From Cliona cf. orientalis (lineage: Eukaryota; Porifera; Demospongiae; Clionaida; Clionaidae): 64,000 bases of DNA. Under the pieces are notes generated by a model. The model saw nothing but the letters and a program-made list of their open reading frames with translations. It had not been told where the DNA came from and ran no database searches. A program made the position numbers and the translations under genes. The stretch lies in contig OZ005690.1 of the NCBI GenBank assembly GCA_963930775.1, forward strand, positions 3,022,225 to 3,086,224, written 5' to 3'. Of the stretch, positions 9,790 through 20,466 are shown piece after piece. Position 1 is the stretch's first letter, and each line of letters begins with the position of its first letter.

Positions 9790-11340
9790 CTGATCAACAC
9801 TATGAAAACTAGAGCTCTCTAGTCTAAGAGCACAAAACCCTCGGAGTGTCAGAGTGGTACAGCACTCACCTTTCCAGTTTTGTGCCTGTACAGGCCCGAG
9901 TTGTCTCTCAGATCGATGGTGCAGTGCGGGCGTATGCGCATGCGCATGACGACCATTACCTTACGCGTTCAAAATTTAACTCTCTTCTCACTGAAATGAT
10001 CACCCCACAAACGAGACTATAATATTATACATAATATATACTAGTGGTGATGAAAATCATCTGTGCGGGGCGAGCCTTCGCCAAAGTCATAAGAGTCACA
10101 CAGGTATACGTGCGCACATAGGGTTGGTACCCCAATAGCTAGGACTGAGAAGCTACCACAACAGTGAAAGTATCACAGATTGCTAGTATAATAGCAAAAG
10201 CTAGTCCAATGTTGATAGTCTACATGCCATGACTATGAGTCCTAGTACCTGTAGCCAGGCCCTGAGGGAATAAGTCTCCAAGCAGTCATCTTCATGCTCA
10301 GGAAAGTGGAGTCCACCAGTGATGTTAATCGTGGACCTGAGCCTTGCCAGAGTGGTACAGCACTCACCTTTCCAGTTTTATGCACCTATCAGTGTATTGC
10401 CCCAGGTACCACCCCACGGGCAAGGGTGGGAGATTTGACCTGTGTGAAATCAATTGCCTCACCCCTGGAGCAAATTCTAGGATCAAATGCCCCCATTAGG
10501 ACTGTATATTTCCCCCTATTATCTGTAAACATTGATCAAATCCCCCTGATCCGGGGCATGTTTATCGGTCAAATACGATCAAATCCCCACCTTTTGCCAG
10601 TGGGGTGGTAGGTGGGGCAATACATTGATAGGTGCATTATGCCTTGCCTATATACACTCGAGTTGTCTCTCAGATCGATGGTGCATTGCAGGCGTATGCG
10701 CATGCGCATGACGACCATTACCTTACGCGTTAAAAATTTAACTCTCTCCTCACTGAAATGATCACCCCACAAACATATATATATATATAATATTATATAT
10801 ATATATACATACTAGTGGTGATGAAAATCATCTGTGCGGGGCGAGCCTTCGCAAAAGTCACAAGATTTCTTTGAAAGCACACAGGCACGCATGCACACAT
10901 GGGGTTGGTACCCCTATAGCTAGGCCTGAGAAGCTAGCTACCACGACAGTGAAAGTATCACAGATTCAACATGAGATTGCTAGTATAGTACTTATAGTCC
11001 AATAATGTTGATCACCTATACTATATTTAGTATTCTACATGCCATGACCATGAGTCCAAGTACCTGCATGTAGCCAGGCCCTGAGAGCATAGCAGTCATC
11101 TTCATGCTCAGGAAAATGGAGTCTACCAGTGATGTTAAACGTGAACCTGAGCCTTGCCAGAGTGATACAGCACTCACCTTTCCAGTTTTATGCCTTGCCT
11201 ACACTCGAGTGTACCCAGATCAATGGTGCAGTGCAGGCGTATGCGCATGCGCGTGACGACCATTACCCTACGCGTTCAAAATTTAACTCTCTCCTCACTG
11301 AAATGATCACCCCACAAACATATATATATATATACATATA
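9790..11340. repeat. Three tandem diverged repeat units
   Basis: Three consecutive units of one repeat start near 9840, 10300 and 11100. Each carries the string AGAGTGGTACAGCACTCACC or a variant, then GTATGCGCATGCGCATGACG and ATGATCACCCCACAAAC. Units 2 and 3 end in TA-rich runs. Unit 2 has an inserted MITE at 10381-10636; unit 3 is the matching empty site. No coding sequence is supported. Confidence 0.75.
10381..10636 (+). mobile_element. Harbinger-type MITE, copy 1
   Basis: A 256 bp element with inverted ends TGCACCTATCAGTGTATTGC and its complement, flanked by TTA on both sides (10378-10380 and 10637-10639). The empty site in the next repeat unit (near 11190, GTTTTATGCC) has a single TTA. 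A second copy of the same length is at 51839-52094. Three-base TWA duplications are typical of PIF/Harbinger transposons. Confidence 0.88.
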
Positions 11341-11341
11341 A

Positions 11342-11527
11342 AACCGCTTCCTGTACCTCGTGTATTCGGGGCTCGCTCAGGCTCGCCCCGAATTATAAAA
11401 CCGCTTCCTGTACCTCGTGTATTCGGGGCTCGCTCAGGCTCGCCCCGAATTATTATAATATACATATAAAATCGCTTCTTGTCTCTCGTATATTCGGGGC
11501 GGCTCGCTCAGGCTCGCCCGAACAATT
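11342..11527. repeat. Short tandem repeat, about 58 bp unit
   Basis: Two near-identical units and a third diverged one contain CGCTTCCTGTACCTCGTGTA and GGGGCTCGCTCAGGCTCGCC. The unit is GC-rich against an AT-rich background. Function unknown. Confidence 0.7.
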
Positions 11528-11935
11528 TGGCTCACGGTAAAACGTTGGAATCTTTACCTGGATACTTGGTTGAGCATCTTCCCACGGCACACTACTGAGC
11601 CGGCTAGGCTAGGCCATGTGGTCAAAGCCTAGCGCATTGCGCGCTAGCTATAGCGTCCCCAGACTAGACCCCACCCCGGCCCCGGCCCCAAAAGGAGTCT
11701 GGGCACGAGACGAAACCATGCATGGCCCGGGCGCCCATATATGGAAGTCGGTTCCACCTTGACACGTGATAGCCTCTGATCTCTCAGCTTACGTGCGTTG
11801 AAAAAGTTCGGGGCTAGGCTATAGGCTGGGAACGACCAACGATAATTGCCAGCGGTATTATTATTGTGGTTTTTTCGTATCTATCCGTGGTCGTGGTAGT
11901 TGTAAAAGCAAGATCAACCCTTGTATACTCCAGTG
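11528..11935. other. Upstream flank of lineage B gene, with a MULE-end-like stretch
   Basis: GC-rich non-coding DNA. Around 11651-11716 the string AGTCTGGGCACGAGAC is the complement of the terminal repeat of the MULE at 37709-42936, so it is probably a solo end of a related element. The last 80 bases resemble the 5' flanks of the other lineage B genes. Confidence 0.45.
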
Positions 11936-13354
11936 ATGGCCAGCAACAGAAGTCAAGGTGACGGTAAATTCATAAAGAAGCCAGTGACAGCTAGTAACAA
12001 AGGTGAATATGAGTGTGAATGTGTGGAAAAGCCACTGAAAGCCTTTCAAAGTAACAAAGGTGGATATGAGTGTGAATTTGTGGAAAAGCCACCAAAAGCC
12101 TTTCAAAGTGATTGTCCTGTGTGCCTACTGGTTCTACGAGAGCCCTTTCAAGTCACCTGCTGTGGATATGCATTCTGTCGAGTGTGCATAGAAAGAATTA
12201 AGAAGGATAATAAGCCATGTCCCTGCTGCAACTTTGAAGATTTCGACAAATTTGAAGACAAACGACTGAAACGATCCCTTTACGAATTCAAAGTGTATTG
12301 CATCAATAAACAGCAAGGCTGCAAATGGGAAGGGGAGCTAAGAGAATTGGATAATCATCTAAATTCCAATCCAGGACAACAGAATCAACTGGATGGTTGC
12401 CAATTCATGAAAATAAACTGCATACATTGTGCAGAATTATTTCTACGCTCAGATATCCGGTTGCACCAAGAAACTGCATGTCTTAAACGACCATTCAGCT
12501 GTGAATATTGCAATGAATTTGATTCAACACATGAAGATGTAACCATCAACCACTGGCCTTTGTGTGGCTGCTTCCCAGTACCTTGTACTAATGAATGTGG
12601 TGAAACTATTGAACGCCAAAACCTGGAGACTCACATTGCTGACGTCTGCCCAGAAACAATCATTGAATGTGACTTCGAATATGCTGGCTGTGATGTCAAG
12701 TCACCTCGTAAAGATATGCCTGTCCACATCAAAGAAAGAGCAGTTGAACATTTATCGTTACATGCAAAGAACTACAAAGCTGTTGTTGATAATCTGAAAG
12801 AGGAGAATGAACAACTCAAGCAAGCCGTAGCTAAGCTGACTCGTGACCTCAGGCTACAGCAGATATGCACTCCAATATGTCCGGCTGCTTTCATAATGAA
12901 TGACTTCCAACAGCATAAAATAGATGACAATGTATGGTACTCCTCTCCATTCTATACCCACCCCCAAGGGTATAAACTGTGTCTAACCGTTACTCCCAAT
13001 AGCTTTGATGAATATCATCATACACACACGGCAGTAGGTATTTGCTTAATGAAAGGAGAGTTTGATGATCAGCTTAAATGGCCACTTCGAGGTTACATTA
13101 CTATTCGGCTATTTAGCCAAGTAGATAACGAATACAAAGAAACTAAACTTTCTTACACTGGTACCGAAGGTGACTATGATACTATGGCTAATCGAGCACC
13201 GACAGAAGAAGAAGATGATGATGATAATGAAGAACTGGCAGAAGGAGGACCGGCATGTATTGACTTCATTTCCCATTCCGAGCTACAACCAAAGTATCTC
13301 AGAAATAATTGTCTCCAACTGTGTGCTCATCAATATGAACCACTTGATCAATAA
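11936..13354 (+). CDS. RING-TRAF adaptor protein, lineage B, with N-terminal internal repeat
   Basis: Intronless frame of 472 residues from ATG 11936, matching the start of the 7784 gene. It is longer because the segment before the RING is doubled: NKGEYECECVEKPLKAFQS is followed directly by NKGGYECEFVEKPPKAFQS. RING (residues near 60-98, CCGYAFC at the His position), TRAF zinc fingers, coiled coil (NYKAVVDNLKEENEQLKQAV) and MATH domain (SPFYTHPQGYKLCLTV, LMKGEFDDQLKWPLRG) follow. An acidic run (EEEDDDDNEE) lies in the MATH loop. The frame is intact. Whether the doubled segment affects RING dimerisation is unknown. Confidence 0.9.
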   Translation: MASNRSQGDGKFIKKPVTASNKGEYECECVEKPLKAFQSNKGGYECEFVEKPPKAFQSDCPVCLLVLREPFQVTCCGYAFCRVCIERIKKDNKPCPCCNFEDFDKFEDKRLKRSLYEFKVYCINKQQGCKWEGELRELDNHLNSNPGQQNQLDGCQFMKINCIHCAELFLRSDIRLHQETACLKRPFSCEYCNEFDSTHEDVTINHWPLCGCFPVPCTNECGETIERQNLETHIADVCPETIIECDFEYAGCDVKSPRKDMPVHIKERAVEHLSLHAKNYKAVVDNLKEENEQLKQAVAKLTRDLRLQQICTPICPAAFIMNDFQQHKIDDNVWYSSPFYTHPQGYKLCLTVTPNSFDEYHHTHTAVGICLMKGEFDDQLKWPLRGYITIRLFSQVDNEYKETKLSYTGTEGDYDTMANRAPTEEEDDDDNEELAEGGPACIDFISHSELQPKYLRNNCLQLCAHQYEPLDQ

Positions 13355-13634
13355 CATAGTATGGAATGTACATTAAATTTATGATATTGCATCACTTCTC
13401 TGACATTATTTGATGTATTATTATAGTAGCTTTAATACAATGTATTTCTCCCCATATTCATCATTACTTACCTTTTATCATAATACTGAAATGTGAAATA
13501 GCTAAGGGCCACTATGGACTTTCCACCAATCAGTTGTGCACCATTAAATTTTGTACACATTATTTCACACCAAGGTACGCCATATAGATACAAATGCATA
13601 ACATTAATACTTGCATCCTAACCACAGCGTTATT
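13355..13634. other. Intergenic, nothing recognised
   Basis: AT-rich 3' flank of the preceding gene. No coding or repeat signal was recognised. Confidence 0.4.
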
Positions 13635-14290
13635 GTAGGCTGTCTTAGATAACTGTCAAGTCGGCTGTAAAGTGAAGCTTCCTCGTAATGACATGGAAGC
13701 ACATCTGGTGGATAATGTAGTCAATCATATGTCATTACAGGCAGCAAATTACAAAGCAGTTGTCAATCGATTGCACAGGGAAAATGAAGAGCTTAAACAA
13801 GGAGTGGGGAGATTGACTCAGAACTTACAACAGATATGCACTCCGATATATGTCCACCAGTCTTCACAATGGATAAATTTAAGCAACACAAGAGAGTTAT
13901 ATAATGAAGTGTGGTATTCCCCGCCATTCTATACCCATCATGAAGGCTACAAGATGTGTGTGAGGATTTATACTAATAGTTACAGTAAACGTAAAGGAGA
14001 ATATACTTCAGTTTGCATCCATTTAATGAAGGGAGAGTTTGATGATGAACTCAAATGGCCATTTTGAGGTCCTATATTACTATCAGGCTACTTAGCTAAG
14101 TAGATATGGAGGATTTTTGAAACTCAATCAGACTATAACATTATAAGTAGTAGGTCATTGACAAAAGAGATTGGACGAGGAATTTGTGACTTCATTTCAC
14201 ATAGTACTGAGCTGCAACCACATGCAGTATCTCAAACATGATTATCTCAAATTAAGTGCATGTGCACTAATATGTTATACAATTTTAATA
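13635..14290 (+). pseudogene. RING-TRAF lineage C copy, truncated and frameshifted
   Basis: Matches the lineage C gene at 5102 from the last zinc finger (CKVKLPRNDMEAHL) through the coiled coil and MATH domain. RING and early zinc fingers are missing. An open stretch at 13672-14067 includes local frame changes (the PVFTMDKFKQ region reads out of frame) and stops at a TGA after LKWPF. The rest continues in pieces to about 14290. It is a relic. Confidence 0.85.
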
Positions 14291-14563
14291 TCTGCATACA
14301 CCTTATATAATGTGTACATACATGTACAGCGTAGAGTTTATTTCACCTCCCTATATGGAGTTCCCCCCACCCCCCCTTAAAACTATAAATTGTATTTGCC
14401 CCCTCTTGAGCAAAATCCTGAAACAAACCCTGCAGTGTATTCACAACAAGTGTAGATCTTAACAACTGTAAATAATGTAATATTCACCAGTATTGAATGT
14501 ACAATACATGTAGTACTACGTATAGCAGATAAAGACGCTGACCAAGAATTCAATCTCCATATA

Positions 14564-14754
14564 CCGTATATAGAGGGAAACTTTAGGATCAGTAGGAAAG
14601 GAGCATTCTGCGGAGAAAGCTTTTGTTTCATGATGAAGCTGGTCGCATAATGGGTGTGGCATGCCTAAAATTTTGTGGAGAAAACTTTCATAGACGGCTA
14701 AAAAATCGCAAAATTTGTGAAGGTTTTCTCCCTCGAAGGTTTCCCGCTATACGG
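14564..14754. mobile_element. MITE with TA target site
   Basis: A 191 bp element with inverted ends CCGTATATAGAGGGAAAC and TTTCCCGCTATACGG, flanked by TA on both sides, as in Tc1/mariner-type elements. It sits in the duplicated flank where the corresponding region of the first copy keeps a TRAF fragment (4646-4932). Confidence 0.75.
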
Positions 14755-15046
14755 TACATTGTACTTGAGTACACTACACCGTAATACTTGGTACATGTCA
14801 TACTCCTGCCCACTTTTATCTGATTTGTTAAACTACTAAAGTAGCTCATTATGAACGTACAATAATGAATTTACTCATCATACTTGGAAACATAATACTA
14901 TGCTATGTGTAATATAATAGTAATCACACGATGCTATGGGCAACAGTAATCACATGATTCCATACTTTGCTATATGTATATATATACTATGTTTACACAT
15001 CCTTTATTACAGTTTCAGTTACATGTATCTCAACAGTTGCTGAGAC

Positions 15047-16291
15047 ATGGCAATCCACACCGGTGGATATGATTGCGAATTTGTTGAAACACCACCAAAG
15101 GTAGTTCAAACTGAGTGCCCAGTCTGCCTACAGATCATTCAAGAACCATACCAAGCTGACTGCTGTGGATACGCATTCTGTCGAGAGTGCATCGGACGAA
15201 TCAAAATGGACAGCAAGTGTTGTCCATGCTGTAAGGCCGAACAGTTTAACACGTTTGAAGATAAGAGACTGAAAGGAACACTCTACGCATTCAAAGTCTA
15301 TTGTACTAACAAGAGGCAGGGGTGTCAGTGGGAGGGAGAGCTAAGCCAACTGGATAACCATCTCAACTCAATTCCATCACACGAGAATCAGCAAGAGGGA
15401 TGTCAATTCAATGCATCTATGGCTCAGGACTTTTCCAACGCTCTGATATTCAAGTCCATCAAGATCTGCACTGTCCCAAACGACCCTATAGCTGTAAATA
15501 TTGCAAGGATTACGTCTCGATTTTTGAAGATATCACCACCAATCATTGGCTTGAGTGTGGCTACCATCCAGTACAATGCACGAATAGGTGCGGAAAAACT
15601 ATCAAACGTCAAGAGCTCCACGATCATATTTCTAAAGACTGTCCACTGACACTTCTTGATTGTGAGTTCAGTCATGTCGGCTGTGAAGCAAAGCTCCCTC
15701 GTAAAGACATGGAAGCACATCTTGAGGATAATGTGGTCATTACAGGCAGCAAATTACAAAGCAGTTGTCAATCGGTTACACAGGGAAAATGAAGAGCTTA
15801 AACAAGAAGTGGGTAGGCTGACTCAGGACTTGCAACAGATATGCATTCCGATATGTCCACCAGTATTCACAATGGATAAATTCAAGCAACGTAAGAGAGA
15901 TAATGAAGTGTGGTATTCCCCGCCATTCTACACTCATCATAAAGGATACAAGATGTGTGTGGGAATTTACGCCAATAGCTACGGTGAACATAAAGGTGCA
16001 TACACTTCAGTTAGTGTCCATTTAATGAAGGGAGAGTTTGATGATGAACTTAAATGGCCATTTTGAGGTCAAATTACTGTCAGGCTACTTAGTCAGGTAG
16101 ATACGGATTATAAGGAATTTAAATATGCCTTCATCAAAACTCTGCCGGATTATAACACCATAAGTAATAGGAAATTAAAAGGACAAATTGGACGAGGATT
16201 TTGTGACTCTGTCTCACATACTGAGCTGCAACCACAGTATCTCAAACATGATTGTCTCAAACTAAGTGTGCACCAGTATCTACGATTTTAA
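15047..16291 (+). pseudogene. RING-TRAF lineage C copy, two frameshifts and a nonsense codon
   Basis: Full-length duplicate of the 5102 gene. The RING and first zinc finger are intact for about 120 residues. Then a 10 bp deletion near 15408 shifts the frame. An 11 bp deletion near 15737, between two GTCA repeats, restores it (21 bp in total). The CGA after KWPF is TGA at 16064. The last part reads to the same C-terminal end (VHQYLRF) at 16291. A short RING-bearing product of 200 residues could still be made, but the gene is best called broken. Confidence 0.88.
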
Positions 16292-16972
16292 TATCTGCAT
16301 ACATATCATATTAATCATTTATAATATGCATGGATCATAACAACTGATTGTGATGTGAACTTAATGAGTGCAGTCAGAACAGAATAGAATTATTATTGAA
16401 AAATATCCCTATAATGCATTTTAACATCCGTCAGTCTTAGTTGTAATTACCACTTGCAAACAGAGACTTAAATTTTGTCTCTATCTTTTATGAATTGTGT
16501 GTGTTTCCTTTTTATTGAATTACATGCAAGCTAACATTTGTATGTTTCTATGCTTCTTGATGTGTATAATTTGCATAGAACAGCAGCCCTTTCACAATGC
16601 TGTAACAGTCCTCCCTGAACCAGCTCTCCACTCCTGTTACCACTAATTGTCCATAACAATTGCATGAAACTAGAGCACTTACATGTACATGCACATGTAT
16701 ACTACTAAAAATGTACAGTATTGCATCAATACATGTACACATACATAATTATGTGTGTCATTGTAAACCTCCCCACCATACATTAATACACGTAATGTAT
16801 ATCAATGCTTTCATAGAACTCTCATAATGTATGTGTACATCATACATGTAGATCCCCTCCCCCCCTCCCACAAATTCATTACACGAACCTATGTATATGT
16901 ACGTATACACCTTAAGTATTGTCATGAATGTTAGATCAGGTATCTTGTATCATATACATGTATGTAACTTAC
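16292..16972. other. Intergenic, duplicated 3' flank then unrecognised DNA
   Basis: The first 250 bases match the 3' flank of the 5102 gene (6368-6545). The stretch at 16560-16690 matches 4495-4590. The rest is AT-rich with CATGTA repeats. No further Sec31 exons were found here. Confidence 0.45.
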
Positions 16973-17104
16973 GGCAAAGCTAGCTCCACAAGGCCTCCTG
17001 AACCACTTGGGTGGAGTCTTGAGTGGGGCGGAGTCCACGGAGGCTAGCTGGGTCTTAGCCGCTGCTATACCAGCAAACACATCATCAGACGACACTGGAG
17101 CAGA
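16973..17104 (-). CDS. SEC31: Sec31 exon 8 (linker after WD40 propeller)
   Basis: On the minus strand this 132-base open exon is bounded by an acceptor (TATGTAG) and a donor (GTAAGT), both in phase 0. It encodes 44 residues ending PPKWFRRPCGASFA, which matches the conserved segment after the WD40 propeller in animal Sec31 (KKPPKWIRRPVGASF in human, from memory). The phase fits exon 7 at 31991-32155, which ends EPNKEQK. The two are about 14.9 kb apart. No later exons (alpha-solenoid, proline-rich region) could be found to the left, where the TRAF array lies. It is either part of a gene with a huge intron or an orphan exon left by rearrangement. Confidence 0.8.
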
Positions 17105-17324
17105 CTACATACAAACATATAATATTATGTATATTATGGACAGTAAATCAGATAAGGCAGGGTTAAATTCAGGGGGGCAGGGGGTGCTTCCCCCCGGCCC
17201 TCTCATTGGAATTGATTCCCCCCTCCTAGGAAATTGGTTTTCCCTATATGTAATATGTGACATGTGAGCTGCCCCCCTTCCCTAGGATTAGCATTTGCCC
17301 CCTCTTAAAATTTGTTGTTATATC

Positions 17325-18264
17325 CAGTCTACACTAAGACCACCCGTTTTAATGGCAAAGCGAAAATGATGTTTTACTGCGTACGATTACGCACGCGCGC
17401 ATACGTATTACGCGGGTACACGCAATAATCTCGTATACGTCCGCATATCTATCCGTGTACCGCGCCCTACCCAGGACAGAATGAATTTTTCTCGTTTTCG
17501 AAGGCTCGTTTCTCGAAGCGCCTCGAGCGGTTCTGTTCCACGCTACTGCTATACACTGCCACTATGGTATAGACATCGAGGATGCCTCGTTTTTGGTTCT
17601 GGAACGAGAGTTACTGATTTGCCCCCAATTCAAAGTTCCATTCAGCCAGAAAAGATCGAAAAATGGACGAGCGAGTTGAAGTATCACGAAGAAAGTACTC
17701 AAGACGAAGAGTTGGTAGCTATAACCTAGCTAGTTTAATAGCTAAAGTTTAGTATTTTCTTTGGTTGACAGTCTAGTTAACTACTACTAAGAAAATAGAA
17801 CAGACTAAAGTGATAAATTATTTTTGATTTTCAAAGAGCGCTCGTGGTGGCAGAGTGGTCCTGGAAGACTCGGGATTCAGTGGAATAACTGCTCTGGTAC
17901 TTACCTATTTGTGGACCAAGTCCCCTAGCGCTGGTTTGATAGTTACTGATTTGCCCCCAATTCAAAGATGCCCTCAGCCATACGCAGCCGAAATCTTTGT
18001 CATCTCTACATCGGTCATCTCGGCACGCTTAGTCTTGTTCTTGGTATCAAAGTGAAGCTCAGCTCTTCCTCTTTTCAATGGTACTTGAGATAGAACGATA
18101 GCTATCTCACACTAGAAGATACAGTTGTACATAGACATGCACTATTTTTGACCCCACATGCATGGCATGCATATCATTAACCCCCATAGGCGCCATGCAA
18201 ACCGCGCGTTGACATTAAAATGTATTGTACGTATATGGACTTCCGGTGGTCTTAGTGTAGACTG
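17325..18264. mobile_element. Non-autonomous DNA transposon, 940 bp
   Basis: Inverted ends CAGTCTACACTAAGACCACC and GTGGTCTTAGTGTAGACTG, flanked by TATC on both sides (17321-17324 and 18265-18268). The paralogous sequence at about 47795 (TTGTTGCTAGGCCATCTTGA) has no insert. Inside, a 27-base string containing CTGATTTGCCCCCAATTCAA occurs twice (about 17611 and 17943). Short frames do not resemble a transposase. Confidence 0.8.
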
Positions 18265-18766
18265 TATCATCTTGAGCAAATCCTGAATTAAACCCGGTAG
18301 GGCGTCTTTAACCAAATCAAACCTCACCTTCAAGGAAGGAAAGCAGGAAGCATATTATACAGTCTCCCCATGTGATATTATATTAATCGATATTACAATA
18401 CACATTCTTAACCTTTCCTTCATATTTTTAATTTCCAAACCCAAGGAAGCTCAGAGCCATGGTAGCTTCTGGTCCACCCAATTTATACATATAATATACG
18501 AGCATTGCCATTTTCTCAGTAGATCCAGTACTTCTTGAGTGCATGAATAAGCAATACTCAGTTTCTAGCTGATAGCAATAAAGATAGCAAAAGCCTGAGG
18601 TATTACAGAGTGACATTGCCTTGATTTAGTCCAAAATACCAAGATAATAAATATAATTCAGTTATAGCAGTGCAACGCCTCAAGCTGTTCATTTTATGCT
18701 ATCACAAGGCTCATAAAACCTCAAATTTAATAATCACAAACAGAAAACCATTAACTGCTAAACACG

Positions 18767-19250
18767 ATGGCAAGATCACTCCAATACTACTACAACATCA
18801 TCTTTTGGACAAACTATGCCATCTATTTGCTCTACTTCATCATCAAATACCTGGTGGCACCGATACTCTGGATACTCCTAGAGCTGGCGGATGAATCAAA
18901 GAAAGACTCGTATGTGAAAAGAATCATCAAATGGATACTACCCGAACGGTGGTCATCTCGTACTGATACACGTTTGGCAAAATTTGCTAAAATCACCACA
19001 TGGGTAGTATCCATCTCGTTTATCGGGTTTGTACTCGCTCTCGACGACCCCCAGAGGCCCGTCGGCGGGCCTCTGGGGGTCATCGAGAGACGTGATGACG
19101 AGTACAAACCCGATAAACGAAACAGTAACGATATTCCTACTCTGTACATCAGGGAGAAAAATTAACATATGGAGCAATAATGGTACTATCGATGCTCATT
19201 GTTACATTCGGGATCCTAACACTAAGCTCGGCAGTTAACCTTATTGTTTT
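18767..19250 (+). pseudogene. TM349 membrane protein gene, N-terminal relic (block 1)
   Basis: The first 75 or so codons match the intact TM349 genes at 48401 and 58042 (SLQYYYNIIFWTNYAIYLLY, PERWSSRTD). Then comes an inverted duplication (19014-19121) that replaces LQLFGG but leaves the frame open. A one-base loss in an A-run near 19159 ends the frame at REKN. The TYGAIMVLS region continues out of frame to about 19240, where homology stops. The C-terminal half is missing. The 5' flank also matches the flanks of the intact genes. Confidence 0.85.
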
Positions 19251-19339
19251 TATACTTATAGAATCTTTCAGTGGCTAATTTAAGTTCTGGCTAATACCGT
19301 ACCCTTGCGAAAGAAGGCCCACGGAATATCAGCCCTCCC

Positions 19340-19600
19340 CATACTTTGTACGAGTGCGAGCTCGCCAAAGAAAGCGAACCGAGAAAATCGCCATATCTCA
19401 TCGATAGCCCACGATGTCTTCTACGCTAGGTTCGAATTCTGGGTCCCAACAACCTTCCATGAGCGCTAAACATTTTGAAACAGTTTCACAGGAGTTACAT
19501 CATAAGTTTCATCATAGGTTTCATCATCATTTCATCATAATTTCATCATAGCGAGAGCCGAATTCTTAGTTTCTAATTGGGACTCTGGACGTAATTATTA
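19340..19600. repeat. Repeat shared with 30850-31100
   Basis: Non-coding stretch following the N-terminal TM349 relic, with the string CGATGTCTTCTACGCTAGGT. It recurs after the C-terminal TM349 relic at 30850-31100. The two relics are therefore separate copies with different internal deletions, not one gene split by an insertion. Confidence 0.7.
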
Positions 19601-20466
19601 TTATGTTAACAATGGTTATGTATCCATGCATCATTTGTTACCAGAGCGTGACTACATGTAACCTTTACAGTCATCATAATGACACATTGTGCATGCACGG
19701 AAGCCAATTATCATTCACGACCTACTATTTATGGGGACCACGCCCCCTCATATCCGTAATAATATACATGTACATGTACGTCTCCACGAAACAATAGCAG
19801 TAGTGCAAGAAGCTTTGAGAAGCCCTAAAATTTGCATTTAACAAAACAAGAAGCAGCTAAATGATCAAGTTTCTACCCTATATATTAGCCATTCAGTATA
19901 TATATACATGTATATATAATACAGTCGGAGTGACCGTCGTATCGTTCCGTCTAAACGTTCCGTTCGCCGTTCAGTTCCCGTTTCGCGCGCGCAAGCGATC
20001 AATTAACACGCTGGGCGTGTCTTTGATACCAACGTGTCAGGAACCAGAGCTCGTTCGCTCGTGAACCTAAAATCGATGGTTGTACACTTCCACTGTCTTC
20101 TAAACTTCGCTGGGACACTGTGCTGCTGCCGCTCTTCTGATTTTAGCGTGTTTTGCGATCGCCGCTCGACTTCGAGCGAATTTCGCTATCGCCGATCGAT
20201 CGACCTCGGATCGCTGATCGATTTAAATCGCATCTACAACTAGCAGATCAACTGAAGTAGTACTCCTTTCGGCTTTCTTGGACTCCTCTGGCGTGTAGTT
20301 CGAGTTAGCTACGGTTTGTGAAGTTGGACGCACCATTTGTCGCCTGCTCAACCGTTGGAACGCGTTTCCGGAACGGGACGGGACGGAAACGTCACAGTAT
20401 ACTAGTGTATATATATACATGTAAGTGATAGCTACCGAGCCAAATTAATTTGTATGATCATCAGAC
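19601..20466. other. Upstream region of the EEP gene
   Basis: No gene recognised. The stretch from about 19930 to 20400 is unusually rich in CG dinucleotides (CGATCGCC, GCGCGCGCAAG) and probably holds the promoter of the gene at 20507. Confidence 0.4.

Noticed and set aside
9838-9900. tRNA-like or SINE-like boxes in the tandem repeat (AGAGTGGTACAGCACTC)
   Set aside because: No full cloverleaf can be drawn and the B-box match is poor.
19900-20420. Possible inverted-repeat element around the EEP gene promoter
   Set aside because: TATATACATG strings flank it on both sides, but the arms do not match well beyond the TA-rich part and no target repeat is seen.
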